A stretch of DNA of 64,000 nt from CBDBZX01 sp965213645 (GTDB taxonomy: Bacteria; Deinococcota; Deinococci; Deinococcales; Trueperaceae), in the NCBI GenBank assembly GCA_965213645.1, contig CBDBZX010000002.1, positions 992,001 through 1,056,000 on the forward strand. Direction: 5' to 3'. Below the pieces are notes generated by a model. It saw only the letters and a list, made by a program, of their open reading frames with translations, was not told the DNA's origin and ran no database searches. Made by a program: the position numbers and the translations under genes. Positions 34,277 to 43,271 of this stretch are shown piece by piece. Numbering within the stretch: position 1 is the stretch's first letter; each line of letters starts with the position of its first letter.

Positions 34277-35668
34277 CTACTCGAGCGTTCCGAATAAATT
34301 GTTGAGCGACTCGGACAGCGTAGGGTGAGAAAAAGGATTGTCGCGTAAGGTTTGGTAGGGCAGCTTGCCGAGCATCGCCACTTGCACCACGCTCATGACC
34401 TCGCCGCCGTCGAAGCTGAGGATGGTCGCGCCTAAAATCTGGTCGGTGTCGGCGTCTACTACCGCCTTGAGCAGCCCACGTGTCTCGTCGATTTCGATGG
34501 CTCTGGCTGCACTTGAGAGCGGCATCTTGGCGACCTTGACATTGTAACCTGCGTCCCTTGCATCTTTTTCGTTCAATCCGACGTGCCCGAGTTGCGGGTC
34601 TATGAAGACGGTGTAAGGAACGACGCGCCCCTCTATAGTGCGTTTGGCATCATCTAAGAGGTTGTCTCTCAAGATGCGGTAGTCGTCATAGGAGATGTGG
34701 GTGAAGGCGGGGCCGCCTTTGACATCGCCGACGGCGTAGACGCCGGGGACGTTCGTCTCCAGTCCGCCGTTCACCTCAATGTTGCCCCGCTTATCGACCT
34801 GCACGCCTGTTGCTTCCAAGTTGAGCGTGTCGCTATTCGATTTGCGACCCGTTGCTACTAAGATATGCGACCCTTGCACGGTGCGCTCACCGTCTTCACC
34901 TTTGACGGTGAGCGAAAGCTGACCGTTCTCCTGTGAGACGCTTTGCGCCTCACTGTTGAGCAGTACGGTAATACCGTCCTCACGCAAAATTTCAGCGACG
35001 GTGTCAGCCACATCCTTGTCCTCTCTAGGCAAAAGCTGACCACTGCGCTGCACCACCGTCACCTCGGCTCCGAAGCGGCGGAACATCTGACCGAACTCCA
35101 AGCCGATATAGCCGCCGCCCAAGACGGTGAGATGCTCGGGGACGTCGCCGAGTTCCATAACCGAGGTTGAGGTGAGATAGGGTACGCTGTTCAAGCCTTC
35201 AATCGGCGGAATGTTGGGACGCTGTCCGACGTTGATAACGATGGTCTCGGCGCTCAGCTCGAGCGTGCCACCTTCGTTGAGGGCAACTTCTACTTTCTTC
35301 TCCCCGGTGAACTTCGCCGTGCCCATCAACAACTCTAAGTTTTCTTTATTTTGAACGCTCTTTTCGCTCCCCTCGTGAAACATGGTGACGACCTCGCGCT
35401 TGCGCTCGCGTACCCTTTTAAGGTCTACTGACACCTCATCGCCACCCTTATGAACGCCGTAGTTCGCCGCTCGCCGCGCCATATGTGCGACTCTAGCGCT
35501 CGCGACCATCGTCTTTGTCGGCGTGCACCCCTCGTTCACGCAGGTTCCGCCTACATGCTCTTTTTCGACGAGCGCGACCTTGCGTCCTGCTGCCGAAAAT
35601 GCCCCTGCGAGCGGCCCGCCGCCCTGTCCTGCGCCGATAACGATGACATCGAGTTCCTTGTCTGCCAC
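34277..35668 (-). CDS. Class I pyridine nucleotide-disulfide oxidoreductase
   Basis: About 463 residues, FAD- and NAD(P)-dependent. GAGQGGGPLAGAFSAAG binds FAD; the redox pair is GGTCVNEGCTPTK (CxxxxC); a second nucleotide fold is VLGGGYIGLEFGQMF; the C-terminal interface has HPTLSESLNNLF with the active-site His region. It resembles dihydrolipoamide dehydrogenases and mercuric-reductase-like enzymes, but lacks an N-terminal metal-binding domain and the C-terminal vicinal cysteines of MerA. Exact substrate undetermined. GTG 35668 is chosen because GGAGG lies 5 bases upstream. Confidence 0.85.
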   Translation of the reverse strand: MADKELDVIVIGAGQGGGPLAGAFSAAGRKVALVEKEHVGGTCVNEGCTPTKTMVASARVAHMARRAANYGVHKGGDEVSVDLKRVRERKREVVTMFHEGSEKSVQNKENLELLMGTAKFTGEKKVEVALNEGGTLELSAETIVINVGQRPNIPPIEGLNSVPYLTSTSVMELGDVPEHLTVLGGGYIGLEFGQMFRRFGAEVTVVQRSGQLLPREDKDVADTVAEILREDGITVLLNSEAQSVSQENGQLSLTVKGEDGERTVQGSHILVATGRKSNSDTLNLEATGVQVDKRGNIEVNGGLETNVPGVYAVGDVKGGPAFTHISYDDYRILRDNLLDDAKRTIEGRVVPYTVFIDPQLGHVGLNEKDARDAGYNVKVAKMPLSSAARAIEIDETRGLLKAVVDADTDQILGATILSFDGGEVMSVVQVAMLGKLPYQTLRDNPFSHPTLSESLNNLFGTLE

Positions 35669-35879
35669 AGTGTCCTCCAAGTCGTGATAGCTGATGTTGA
35701 GAGTCCCCATTTCAAATGTTGTAGGGTCACACCTCGAAACAGCCTAAAACGCTCCTTCTATGCTACCTTTGCGGCGGCTCTGAGACCTTTCACTATGGAA
35801 CGGTTACTTGGGAGAAACTGTCAAGCGCTTGACGAAGATGGAAGGATAGCCGAGATACCCCGTGAGCGCGAAATGGACT
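35669..35879. other. Intergenic region
   Basis: No gene, hairpin or repeat that I can support. Confidence 0.3.
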
Positions 35880-36731
35880 TCAAACTTCTTTCGGACGGCT
35901 CGTGCCCGGCTCCAATACACCCTTCAAAACGCGCCAATAGGCCGTGGGCAAAAAGCGCTGCAACACGTCGATGATATGCGCGTCCGCGCCGATGAGCACG
36001 CGGCTTTGGCGGCGCTCTACGGCCCGTAAGATGGTCGCGGCGGCGTCTTCGGGTGAGGTTCTGAGACTCTGGCTGAAGCGCTCGGCCTCTTGCCGCGCGG
36101 CTGCTGGGTCGAGCGTAGCCGCGACCCGCGCTCCTAAGGCGATGTTTGTCTTGACGCCGCCCGGATGCACCACGCTCACGCCGACGCGCCCGGCGAGTTC
36201 ATGGCGTAAGGCTTCGCTGAAGCCGCGCACGGCGAACTTGCTGGCCGCGTAAGCCGCCTGCCCCGTCGGAGCGACTATACCAAAGACGCTGGATAAGTTC
36301 ACCAGATGTGACCCGTTTTCGCTGAGGAGATGCGGCAGACACGCCTTGGTCAGCGCTACCCCCGCGTGAAAGTTGATGCTCATGAGCCACTCAAACTCGT
36401 CTAAACTGACCTCTTCAAAGCGTCCACCCAGCGCCACCCCTGCGTTGTTGATGAGCAGCGTAACGCGCCCGTGTTCGTCCATAACGTCAGTGACGAGCCC
36501 CGCAATACCCTCGCGCTGAGAGAGGTCGAAGACCTGCGTGCTCACCTTCACGCCGCCACGACTATTTTGTTGCCTAGCTCGCGCCGCCGTCTCTTCTAAA
36601 CCCGCTTCGTCTCTATCGACGAGCGCTAGGTGACAACCCCGCGCCGCAAGCTGGGTAGCGAGTGAGCGCCCGATGCCGCTCGCCGCACCCGTAAGAAGCG
36701 CGACGCCGTCTTCAAAAACAAAGGGGGTCAC
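35880..36731 (-). CDS. Short-chain dehydrogenase/reductase
   Basis: 283 residues, classical SDR: TGAASGIGRSLA (cofactor), NNAG (LLINNAGVALGG), Ser in NLSSVFG and YxxxK in YAASKFAV. The C-terminal extension (RVLIGADAHIIDVLQRFLP) is typical of SDRs that act on lipids or acyl alcohols. It lies 73 bases downstream of an alpha/beta hydrolase on the same strand, so the two may be co-transcribed. GTG start without a clear ribosome site. Confidence 0.85.
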   Translation of the reverse strand: MTPFVFEDGVALLTGAASGIGRSLATQLAARGCHLALVDRDEAGLEETAARARQQNSRGGVKVSTQVFDLSQREGIAGLVTDVMDEHGRVTLLINNAGVALGGRFEEVSLDEFEWLMSINFHAGVALTKACLPHLLSENGSHLVNLSSVFGIVAPTGQAAYAASKFAVRGFSEALRHELAGRVGVSVVHPGGVKTNIALGARVAATLDPAAARQEAERFSQSLRTSPEDAAATILRAVERRQSRVLIGADAHIIDVLQRFLPTAYWRVLKGVLEPGTSRPKEV

Positions 36732-36804
36732 GCTGTGCTCGGAGTGGTTCGAGGCTGAGAGGACTGGTTGCGAGAGGAGTGGGTCACACCTTGGCAGAGT
36801 TCAT

Positions 36805-37710
36805 TCATGAATGGGCCTCCAGAGACGCTAAGAAGTCCAAAACTAGAGCGTTAAAGTCGGCGGCTCTTTCAAGCTGCGGCGCGTGCCCGGTATTTGGAAA
36901 GAGGTGGACTTGAGCGTGCGGGTAGCGCTTCGCCGCCGCGTTCAAATGCTTAACGGGTAGTACCTCGTCGTATTCACCCCAGACAATCAGCATAGGTAAG
37001 TCTAACGTTATGAGGCGACGAGAAAGGTCGTCTCGCCACGCCGCTCTGACGCCGCGCCACGTGCCCAAGTTGCGGACGGTGGCGAGAAACGCCCGCGCTG
37101 CGCCCGCTTGCCGCGCCAGATTTAAGGTGTGCGCAATACGTTCCTCGGTGACAAAGCCTGAACCATAAAAGAGGCTCTCAACTGTGCCTTTGGCACTGCG
37201 CCTCGAGGGTTTGAGCAGCAGTTCACCCAAACCCGGCAAGGTGATGAGCCTCAGCGCGAGAATCACCTCCGACCCAAAGCCCGCGCTCGCCACCAGCACG
37301 AGACTTCTTACGCGCTCTGGATACGTAGTGGCGAAGGTTTGCGCGACTGCGCCGCCCAAAGAGTTTCCGATGAGGACGACGGGAGCGGTTTCACCGACAG
37401 TGACCAAAAAGTCTTTCACAAACTCGGCTAAGCTCGCCAAGCTGTAAGGCGCGTCCGGTTTGTCCGTGTAGCCGAAGCCGATAAGGTCAGGAGCGTAGAC
37501 GCGGAAACGTTCAGCCAGTGACGCCGACGCTGACCAGTCCTCTAAGCTGCGTCCGATGCCGTGTAAGAGGACGATGGGGGGCTGTCCCGCTTCGCCTGCT
37601 ACCGCGTAGCGCGTACGGACGCTGCCAACATCGCCGTGAACGCTGCACCAATTGAGTTGCCAAGACGTTTGTGCTGCGCTCTGTTGCCCTTCTTCTGCGA
37701 CCTCTCGCAC
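36805..37710 (-). CDS. Alpha/beta-fold hydrolase
   Basis: 301 residues. Oxyanion region LLHGIGRSLEDW, nucleophile elbow LIGNSLGGAVAQ, acid (VWGEYDEVLP) and C-terminal His (NTGHAPQLE). No signal peptide. Probably an esterase, lipase-like or C-C hydrolase; substrate unknown. GTG start with a GGAAGA-type ribosome site. First gene of a pair with the SDR. Confidence 0.88.
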   Translation of the reverse strand: MREVAEEGQQSAAQTSWQLNWCSVHGDVGSVRTRYAVAGEAGQPPIVLLHGIGRSLEDWSASASLAERFRVYAPDLIGFGYTDKPDAPYSLASLAEFVKDFLVTVGETAPVVLIGNSLGGAVAQTFATTYPERVRSLVLVASAGFGSEVILALRLITLPGLGELLLKPSRRSAKGTVESLFYGSGFVTEERIAHTLNLARQAGAARAFLATVRNLGTWRGVRAAWRDDLSRRLITLDLPMLIVWGEYDEVLPVKHLNAAAKRYPHAQVHLFPNTGHAPQLERAADFNALVLDFLASLEAHS

Positions 37711-38202
37711 GCTCTTCCTTTCTCAATCCGTTCAACCTTTTAGCAGCTCCACGACATATTGAGACAGAGTGTCGCAGGTATCATCAAATATGCGTGCTGA
37801 ACATCGCTTCATAAAGTGAGAGTGTTGCTTCCAGTCAAGCTGGTTATGTAATTTTACGAAATAAACGAACGGTCGCATAACTTCGTTCACTCAAACCAGA
37901 TGACTATAGTGCGTCGCGTGGTTACGAAGTCTTGCGAAGCAAACGCTCCCGCTAGCCTGTCCTCTAGGGGTGTACCTGCTATTTGCTACGAAGGTTCATA
38001 AGTTACTCGGGGGCTATAGAGATAGAGGTTGCGTAACGTCGCTCGAGCCCCTTGTAATTCGTGCTTTAAGTGACTGCATTTTAGTAGTCTCGATATGTAA
38101 GACTTCCCTGAACTAAGTTTACGCTTGCAACGAACATTGGAGTCAGTCTGCTTTGAACTTACCTCGAGGCCGTTCCCAAACCGCTACTAAACCAATACAA
38201 CG
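37711..38202. other. Intergenic region with REP-like repeat (copy B)
   Basis: No gene. Bases 37889-37982 hold copy B of the dispersed repeat: AACCAGATGACTATAGTG, CGTCGCGTGG, a 24-base insert with GAAGTCTTGCGAAGC (inverted repeat), then ACGCTCCCGCTAGCCTG and CTCTAGGGGTGTACCTGCTA. Copy A near 4817 shares both blocks without the insert. Confidence 0.55.
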
Positions 38203-39144
38203 CTAGAGCGGACGAATCCACGGGCTGTCTAGCGCCACGACCGCCTCGCGCAGCATCGTCGCAAGCACTTGAGAAAGCTGCGACCGGTACTGCTGCCGCC
38301 GCCACAAGCAGCCCACCGTGCGCTCCGGTTTCGGGTTGCGTAGCGGGATGCCCTTCACATGAGAGGTCGCGCCCATCCCCGCCGACCCTAACGTAGAACC
38401 TGCGGCGGAGCCGACGAGCGCCATCGCAGGCACGACGGCGACGGCGGCCATGTAGCGCACGCTCACGATAACGCTGGCAATCGAACTCATCTCAGCGACC
38501 GTGTTTGTGCGGATGCCTGCCACCTCACAGCAGGCGTCCCAGACGCGCTTCGAGCCGGGCACGATATTGACCATCGCCACGCCGTCAAGTTCGCTCACTT
38601 CGACCTCACGCCGTGACCAAAAGGGGTGACCGTCCGGCACGACGAGCATTAGCTCCTCTCTGAAGAGCGGCTCCGTGACGAAGTCGGGCTGATGTTCCCA
38701 CAAAAAGCCGATGCCCACGTCGAACTCACCTCTGGCGAGTTGCGGCTCGACTCGGTCGCTCGCCAACTCGCGAATGTTGACAGACACGCCGGGGTAGCGC
38801 CGCCCAAATTCGGCCACGACGAGCGGCATGAGGCTGATATTGACGCTCTGCACCGTGCCGATGGTCAGGTGGCCCCTTGCTAACCCCTCCACCTCGCTCA
38901 AGACCGTACGAGCTTCGCGCAACTCCCGCAAGACGCGCCGCGCATAGGGCAAGAACGCCTGCCCTGCCGAGGTGAGGGTGACGCCCTGTTTGCTGCGTTC
39001 TAGGAGGACAGCGTTTAGGTCTCGCTCGAGCTTTTTGAGCTGCTGCGACAAGGCAGGTTGCGAAACCCCTAAGCGTTCGGCGGCCCTAGTGATATTGCCC
39101 TCCTCAACCACGACGACAAAGTAACGCAAAAACTGTTCACCCAT
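38203..39144 (-). CDS. LysR-family transcriptional regulator
   Basis: 313 residues with an N-terminal helix-turn-helix (LRYFVVVVEEGNITRAAERLGVSQPALSQQL, LERDLNAVLLERS) and a C-terminal effector-binding domain. The ATG lies 6 bases after TAAGAT on the minus strand (leaderless layout). It is divergent from the TAXI-type TRAP receptor 106 bases away, so it probably regulates that transporter. The tail after residue 250 is glycine/serine rich (VGSAAGSTLGSAGMG). Confidence 0.88.
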   Translation of the reverse strand: MGEQFLRYFVVVVEEGNITRAAERLGVSQPALSQQLKKLERDLNAVLLERSKQGVTLTSAGQAFLPYARRVLRELREARTVLSEVEGLARGHLTIGTVQSVNISLMPLVVAEFGRRYPGVSVNIRELASDRVEPQLARGEFDVGIGFLWEHQPDFVTEPLFREELMLVVPDGHPFWSRREVEVSELDGVAMVNIVPGSKRVWDACCEVAGIRTNTVAEMSSIASVIVSVRYMAAVAVVPAMALVGSAAGSTLGSAGMGATSHVKGIPLRNPKPERTVGCLWRRQQYRSQLSQVLATMLREAVVALDSPWIRPL

Positions 39145-39250
39145 AAGTGTATCTTATCATATGTTGCTCTTTTACCTATTTTACTTATCACTAAATGTAC
39201 GCTATGCTAAATTGTCCTTCCGGACAAACTCAATTTTTGGAGGCCAGATA

Positions 39251-40252
39251 ATGCGTCATCAACTTTGGCGAGGCTTGCTCTTTGGCAGCTTCATCCTCAC
39301 CCTTTGCTTAGCCCTCGTGCTCGGCACCGCATTCGCTCAGCGTCAGTTTATCTCTATAGGTGGCGGCTCAACGGGCGGCACCTTCAACACCTTTGCCTCG
39401 GGCGTCGGCGACTTCTTATCGCAGAATATCGAGGGCTTAAACCTCACCGTGGAGGGCTCGGCGGGCTCGGCTGAGAATATCCGCCGCATCCAAGAGGGAG
39501 ACATGGATATGGGTATCGCCTTTGCGGGCGACGCTTTCTTGGGCTATAACGGCGAGGGCGTCTTCGCCGAAGGTGGTCCCTACGATAACGTTCGCGCCAT
39601 TGGCTTTCTCTACAGCGCCGTGTCGCAACTCGTGACCTTAGAGGAGACGGGCATCACCTCGGTCGAGGGCTTGGCGGGTCAAGCCGTAGCCGTCGGCGGC
39701 GCAGGCTCAGGTACGCAGCTCTCCTTAGAGCGCCTCCTAACCACGCTCGGTATCTACAGCGAGATTAACCCTGTACTCGTCGCGGGACAAAACGCCTCGG
39801 ATCAGCTTAAAAACCGTCAGGTGCAAGCCTACCACGCGCTCTTCGGCGTGCCGAACGCCACCGTGACCGACACCTCTTCGACCAACAACGTCGTGATTCT
39901 GAGCACCTACGACGCGGCGGAAGAAGCGGGCTTTTTCGAGCAGTACCCCTTCTACTCCGAGTACGTCATTCCAGCCGGGACCTTTCGCGGTGTGGACGAA
40001 GACGTAACGACCTTCCGCGACGCGGGGCTGTGGATCGTTTCCGCTGATACGGACGAAGAGTTGGTCTATCAGATGACGAAAACTATCTATGACCAGGCGG
40101 GTTTAGACCACATGAACCAAGTGACCGCTGTCGCCCAAGAGATGGGGCCGGACAGCGCGCTGGTCGGCGTGCAGATTCCGCTGCATCCCGGCGCAGCTCG
40201 CTATTGGGAAGAGGTCGGCGTCGAGATTCCTGAAGTAGCGCAGCCTCAGTAA
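39251..40252 (+). CDS. TAXI-family TRAP transporter solute receptor
   Basis: 333 residues. Signal peptide ending GTAFA-QR around residue 30, then FISIGGGSTGGTFNTFASGVGDFL, the start of the TAXI receptor fold; GSAENIRRIQEGDMDMGIAFAGD and VGGAGSGTQLSLERLL follow. It binds a small carboxylate-type solute for the fused permease downstream. GGAGG precedes the ATG at 39251. The permease gene follows only after 546 bases that contain a hairpin and two MITE-like repeats. Confidence 0.9.
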   Translation: MRHQLWRGLLFGSFILTLCLALVLGTAFAQRQFISIGGGSTGGTFNTFASGVGDFLSQNIEGLNLTVEGSAGSAENIRRIQEGDMDMGIAFAGDAFLGYNGEGVFAEGGPYDNVRAIGFLYSAVSQLVTLEETGITSVEGLAGQAVAVGGAGSGTQLSLERLLTTLGIYSEINPVLVAGQNASDQLKNRQVQAYHALFGVPNATVTDTSSTNNVVILSTYDAAEEAGFFEQYPFYSEYVIPAGTFRGVDEDVTTFRDAGLWIVSADTDEELVYQMTKTIYDQAGLDHMNQVTAVAQEMGPDSALVGVQIPLHPGAARYWEEVGVEIPEVAQPQ

Positions 40253-40280
40253 CTACAGAACGTGTAGTAAAGATGTAGCG

Positions 40281-40306
40281 GAGGGGATGAGGCAACTCAT
40301 CTCCTC
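40281..40306 (+). terminator. Hairpin after the TAXI receptor gene
   Basis: An 11-bp stem with one G-T pair (40281-40291 with 40296-40306) and a GCAA loop, followed by a weak T-rich stretch. It may protect the receptor mRNA or attenuate read-through into the permease. Confidence 0.55.
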
Positions 40307-40335
40307 GTCTTAAAAATTGGCGGATAAGCGTTCAG

Positions 40336-40504
40336 TACACTGTCAATTAAGTTCTGCGACGCTGTTGTCACCCCGAGCGGAGTGCAACGCAGTCGAGGGG
40401 TCTCGCCTTACAGTCCCAACTGGTCGAGATTGGAAGACGAGATTCTTCAACTCCGCTAGCGCTCCGCTCAGAATGACATACTTCATTTCTTAATTGACAG
40501 TGTA
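40336..40504. mobile_element. MITE-like repeat, copy 2
   Basis: 169 bp with a perfect 16-bp terminal inverted repeat TACACTGTCAATTAAG at both ends. The core has GTTGTCACCCCGAGCGG, GTCGAGGGGTCTCG, GAGATTCTTCAACTCCGC and CGCTCAGAATGACAT, all shared with copy 1. No coding capacity. Confidence 0.75.
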
Positions 40505-40737
40505 TTCAGCACAGCGTCAAGTAAATATTGCAGCACGTTTGTCACCCTGTTCACGCAGTAAGACGATACCCAAAGCTAGCGGGAACGACGTGACGCACAA
40601 ATGAGTCCGCTTGTCGAAGGGTCTCCTTCTCCGTTAGGGGAAGAAAGCAAGGTCAGAGATTCTTCACCGCCTGCCCTGAGCGAAGTCGAACGGGTTCAGA
40701 ATGACATGGTTCATTTTTACCTGACAGCATATTCAGT
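40505..40737. mobile_element. MITE-like repeat, copy 3
   Basis: A diverged copy directly abutting copy 2. It keeps TTTGTCACCC, GAAGGGTCTCC, GTCAGAGATTCTTCACC and CAGAATGACATGGTTC. Its ends (CAGCGTCAAGTAA and, reversed, CTGTCAGGTAA) are weakened versions of the terminal repeat. It also contains GCTAGCGGGAACGACGTGACG, resembling the reverse complement of the REP-like family. Confidence 0.6.
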
Positions 40738-40798
40738 GTTGTACCTACCACACATACCTCATTGAAGTCATAATCTCAAAAAATCCAGGAGCGCGTCA

Positions 40799-42862
40799 AT
40801 GGCAAATGACAACCCCAATAAAAAACCTCAGCAAGTCACGCCTCCTGGCGAGATCGCTGCGCCTGCGGACAACGCTGACCCCGCTGACAATATTAAGCCC
40901 GCAGATGGGGCAAACAAAAAGGATGTCGAGGCGTTAGAGGCGTCGGTCAGTGGCAACGCGCCCTTAGAGCGTCCTTGGGAACTCGTCGTCAATGTTTTAG
41001 CGGCGGGAATGTCCTCTTACTATCTCTACGCTGCCCTCTTCGGCGCGACGCGCTTAGAGGTCTACTTGGGCGTCTACGTTGGGCTCACCTACGCGCTTAT
41101 CTTCTTGGTCTACCCCTTAAAACGCGGCTCGCTGAAGTTCAAACCAACCATCTTAGACGTTGGCCTTGCGGTTTTATCGGTGGCGGTGGTCAGCTATTGG
41201 GTTGTCAACTATCAGGCGCTGACCTACCGCGCAGGTTCCGCGACGACTCTGGACCACACCATGTCGCTACTGATGATTGTGTTGTCGCTCGAGATAGGCC
41301 GCCGCGCTCTCGGCTGGGTCATGCCGATCGTCGGGCTGGTGCTCATGGTCTACGCCTACTTTGGCCCCTATATGCCGCTCATCGTCGCGCACCGGGGCTA
41401 CGACTTACAGCGCATCGGCGAGGCAGTATTTTTAGATGAGCGTGGTGTCTGGGGCACGATGGCGCAGGTTTTGGTCAACTTCGTCATCATCTTTATCTTC
41501 TTCGGCGCGTTCTTGAATCGCTCAGGGGTCGGGCAGTTCTTCATCGACTTGGCACTAGGCGTCGCTGGCCGCGCAACAGGTGGTCCCGCCAAGGTCTCCG
41601 TCTTGGCGTCCGCGCTGATGGGCTCGATCTCCGGCTCGGCCATCGCCAACACCGTCTCGACGGGTACGCTCACCATACCGCTGATGAAAAAAACGGGCTT
41701 CAAGCCGGAGATGGCCGGAGCGGTGGAAGCCTCGGCGAGTATCAGCGGGATGTTTTTACCGCCTGTGATGGGCGCAGGCGCGTTTGTCATGGTGGAACTT
41801 ACAGGCATCCCGTACACCCACATCATGCTCGCCTCTATCGTGCCCGCCTTTATATATGTCCTCTCGATCTGGATGAACGTTCACTTTGAGGCTAAGCGGT
41901 TGGGGCTGAAAGGCATTCCGGTAGCCGAGCTACCCAAGCTCGGCGAGACCTTGAAGAGCGGCTGGTTCTTAGCACTACCCCTCATTCTCCTCGTCACGCT
42001 GCTCATCATGGGGCGCTCGCCGGGATACGCCGCCTTCTGGGGCACAGCAGCGACTATCCCCGTGTCGTGGTTGACGAAAGACAGCAAGATGGGCCTCAAG
42101 CAGATTTGGGAGGCGTTAGTCGAGGGCGGGCGCAACACGCTCGTCATCGGCGCGACGGTGGGCATCATCGGTATCCTCTTGGCGGTCATCAACCTCACGG
42201 GCTTGTCACAGAAATTTACGACCATCTTCTTGACCCTCGCAGGCGGCTCGACGCTCTTAGCTATTGTGCTCGTCGCCTTGGCGTCGCTCGTGCTCGGCAT
42301 GGGGATGCCCGTCACCGCGTCGTACCTCGTAACGGCGGTGCTCGCTGTGCCTGCTCTGGGCGACCTCGGGGTGTCGGTCTTAGCGGCGCATATGATCGTC
42401 TACTGGTTGTCCCAAGACTCGAACATTACGCCGCCCGTGTGCATCGCGGCGTATGCGGGGGCGGCGATTGCGCAGGCTGACCCCTGGAAGACGGGGTGGA
42501 CGGCCTTTAAGTACGCCAAGTTGCTCTACGTGATGCCCTTGCTGTTTGCTTACACACCTATCCTCATCGAGCCGGGCGGCGTGGTAGACGCACACGTCAT
42601 CACCTCGTGGATTTCTGCGACCCTCGGAACGATCGCCTTTGCTGCGGTCACAATCGGCTTTTTGCAACGCAAGACGACGGTCCCCGAATGGCTACTCTTA
42701 GCGGGCGCGACCTTTCTGTGCTACATGACGCCTATTTGGACGGATATCGTCGGTGTGGCGCTCGTCGCATTGCTCTTCTTGATGCAACGTCGGGTGGAGA
42801 TTAGCTTCCGGCGCGGCGTGCGGATGCTCTCGCCGCAGCCCCAAAAAGCGTCGCAGGGCTAG
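40799..42862 (+). CDS. TRAP transporter permease, fused 4TM and 12TM subunits
   Basis: 687 residues. A charged 55-residue cytosolic N-terminus is followed by about four hydrophobic segments (small-subunit part) and then a large DctM-type domain with ASALMGSISGSAIANTVSTG, SASISGMFLPPVMGAGAFVMVE and VLGMGMPVTASYLVTAVLAVPAL, typical of TAXI-TRAP permeases. It imports the ligand of the receptor upstream using an ion gradient. AGGAG precedes the ATG. The receptor and permease share a strand but are separated by two repeat elements. Confidence 0.92.
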   Translation: MANDNPNKKPQQVTPPGEIAAPADNADPADNIKPADGANKKDVEALEASVSGNAPLERPWELVVNVLAAGMSSYYLYAALFGATRLEVYLGVYVGLTYALIFLVYPLKRGSLKFKPTILDVGLAVLSVAVVSYWVVNYQALTYRAGSATTLDHTMSLLMIVLSLEIGRRALGWVMPIVGLVLMVYAYFGPYMPLIVAHRGYDLQRIGEAVFLDERGVWGTMAQVLVNFVIIFIFFGAFLNRSGVGQFFIDLALGVAGRATGGPAKVSVLASALMGSISGSAIANTVSTGTLTIPLMKKTGFKPEMAGAVEASASISGMFLPPVMGAGAFVMVELTGIPYTHIMLASIVPAFIYVLSIWMNVHFEAKRLGLKGIPVAELPKLGETLKSGWFLALPLILLVTLLIMGRSPGYAAFWGTAATIPVSWLTKDSKMGLKQIWEALVEGGRNTLVIGATVGIIGILLAVINLTGLSQKFTTIFLTLAGGSTLLAIVLVALASLVLGMGMPVTASYLVTAVLAVPALGDLGVSVLAAHMIVYWLSQDSNITPPVCIAAYAGAAIAQADPWKTGWTAFKYAKLLYVMPLLFAYTPILIEPGGVVDAHVITSWISATLGTIAFAAVTIGFLQRKTTVPEWLLLAGATFLCYMTPIWTDIVGVALVALLFLMQRRVEISFRRGVRMLSPQPQKASQG

Positions 42863-43271
42863 AGGTCTACAGCTATTTAGAGTTGTCGTAAATTCGCTCG
42901 AGGTATATATCTCTTGTAAAATCAGAATGCAGAAGTAAAAATCGAAGTGCGTATCGCTTGCGGGCGGTGGGTCAAGGTTGGATAACGCGAACTGTAACGA
43001 ATCTTTAGGTCCTACAGCATTTCCATTTGTCGCTGCACCAAGTGAGGGCGTCCGTTTCTTCTCGCATCCGCTCGCACTTTTGGCTGCTGTAGCAGCCAAA
43101 AGTGGAAATGCTACTATAAACAAGGGGTCGCGACCCCTTGTTTATACATGGTGAACTTCAGAGCGAGCTGTCACCCAAACGGTTAACGCAACCTAGCTGT
43201 GACTTGTACCCAGCTTGGCATCCCCCTTGACAAACGTGCGGTAGGCTGAATCTCATGTTCATGAGGCTCAC
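42863..43271. other. Intergenic region with two strong palindromes
   Basis: No gene. Two perfect hairpins lie in tandem: a 14-bp stem (43075-43088 with 43091-43104) and a 32-bp palindrome (43115-43146, centre GTCGCGAC). GCATTTCCA near 43019 can also pair with TGGAAATGC near 43103. A TTGACA near 43227 may belong to the promoter of the next gene. Confidence 0.6.

Noticed and set aside
34277..35668. Mercuric reductase
   Set aside because: The active-site cysteine pair is common to the whole family; no N-terminal metal-binding domain, no C-terminal vicinal cysteines and no mer genes nearby.
42863..43271. Small protein gene in the palindrome region
   Set aside because: Frames there are interrupted by the palindromes and lack ribosome sites or coding character.
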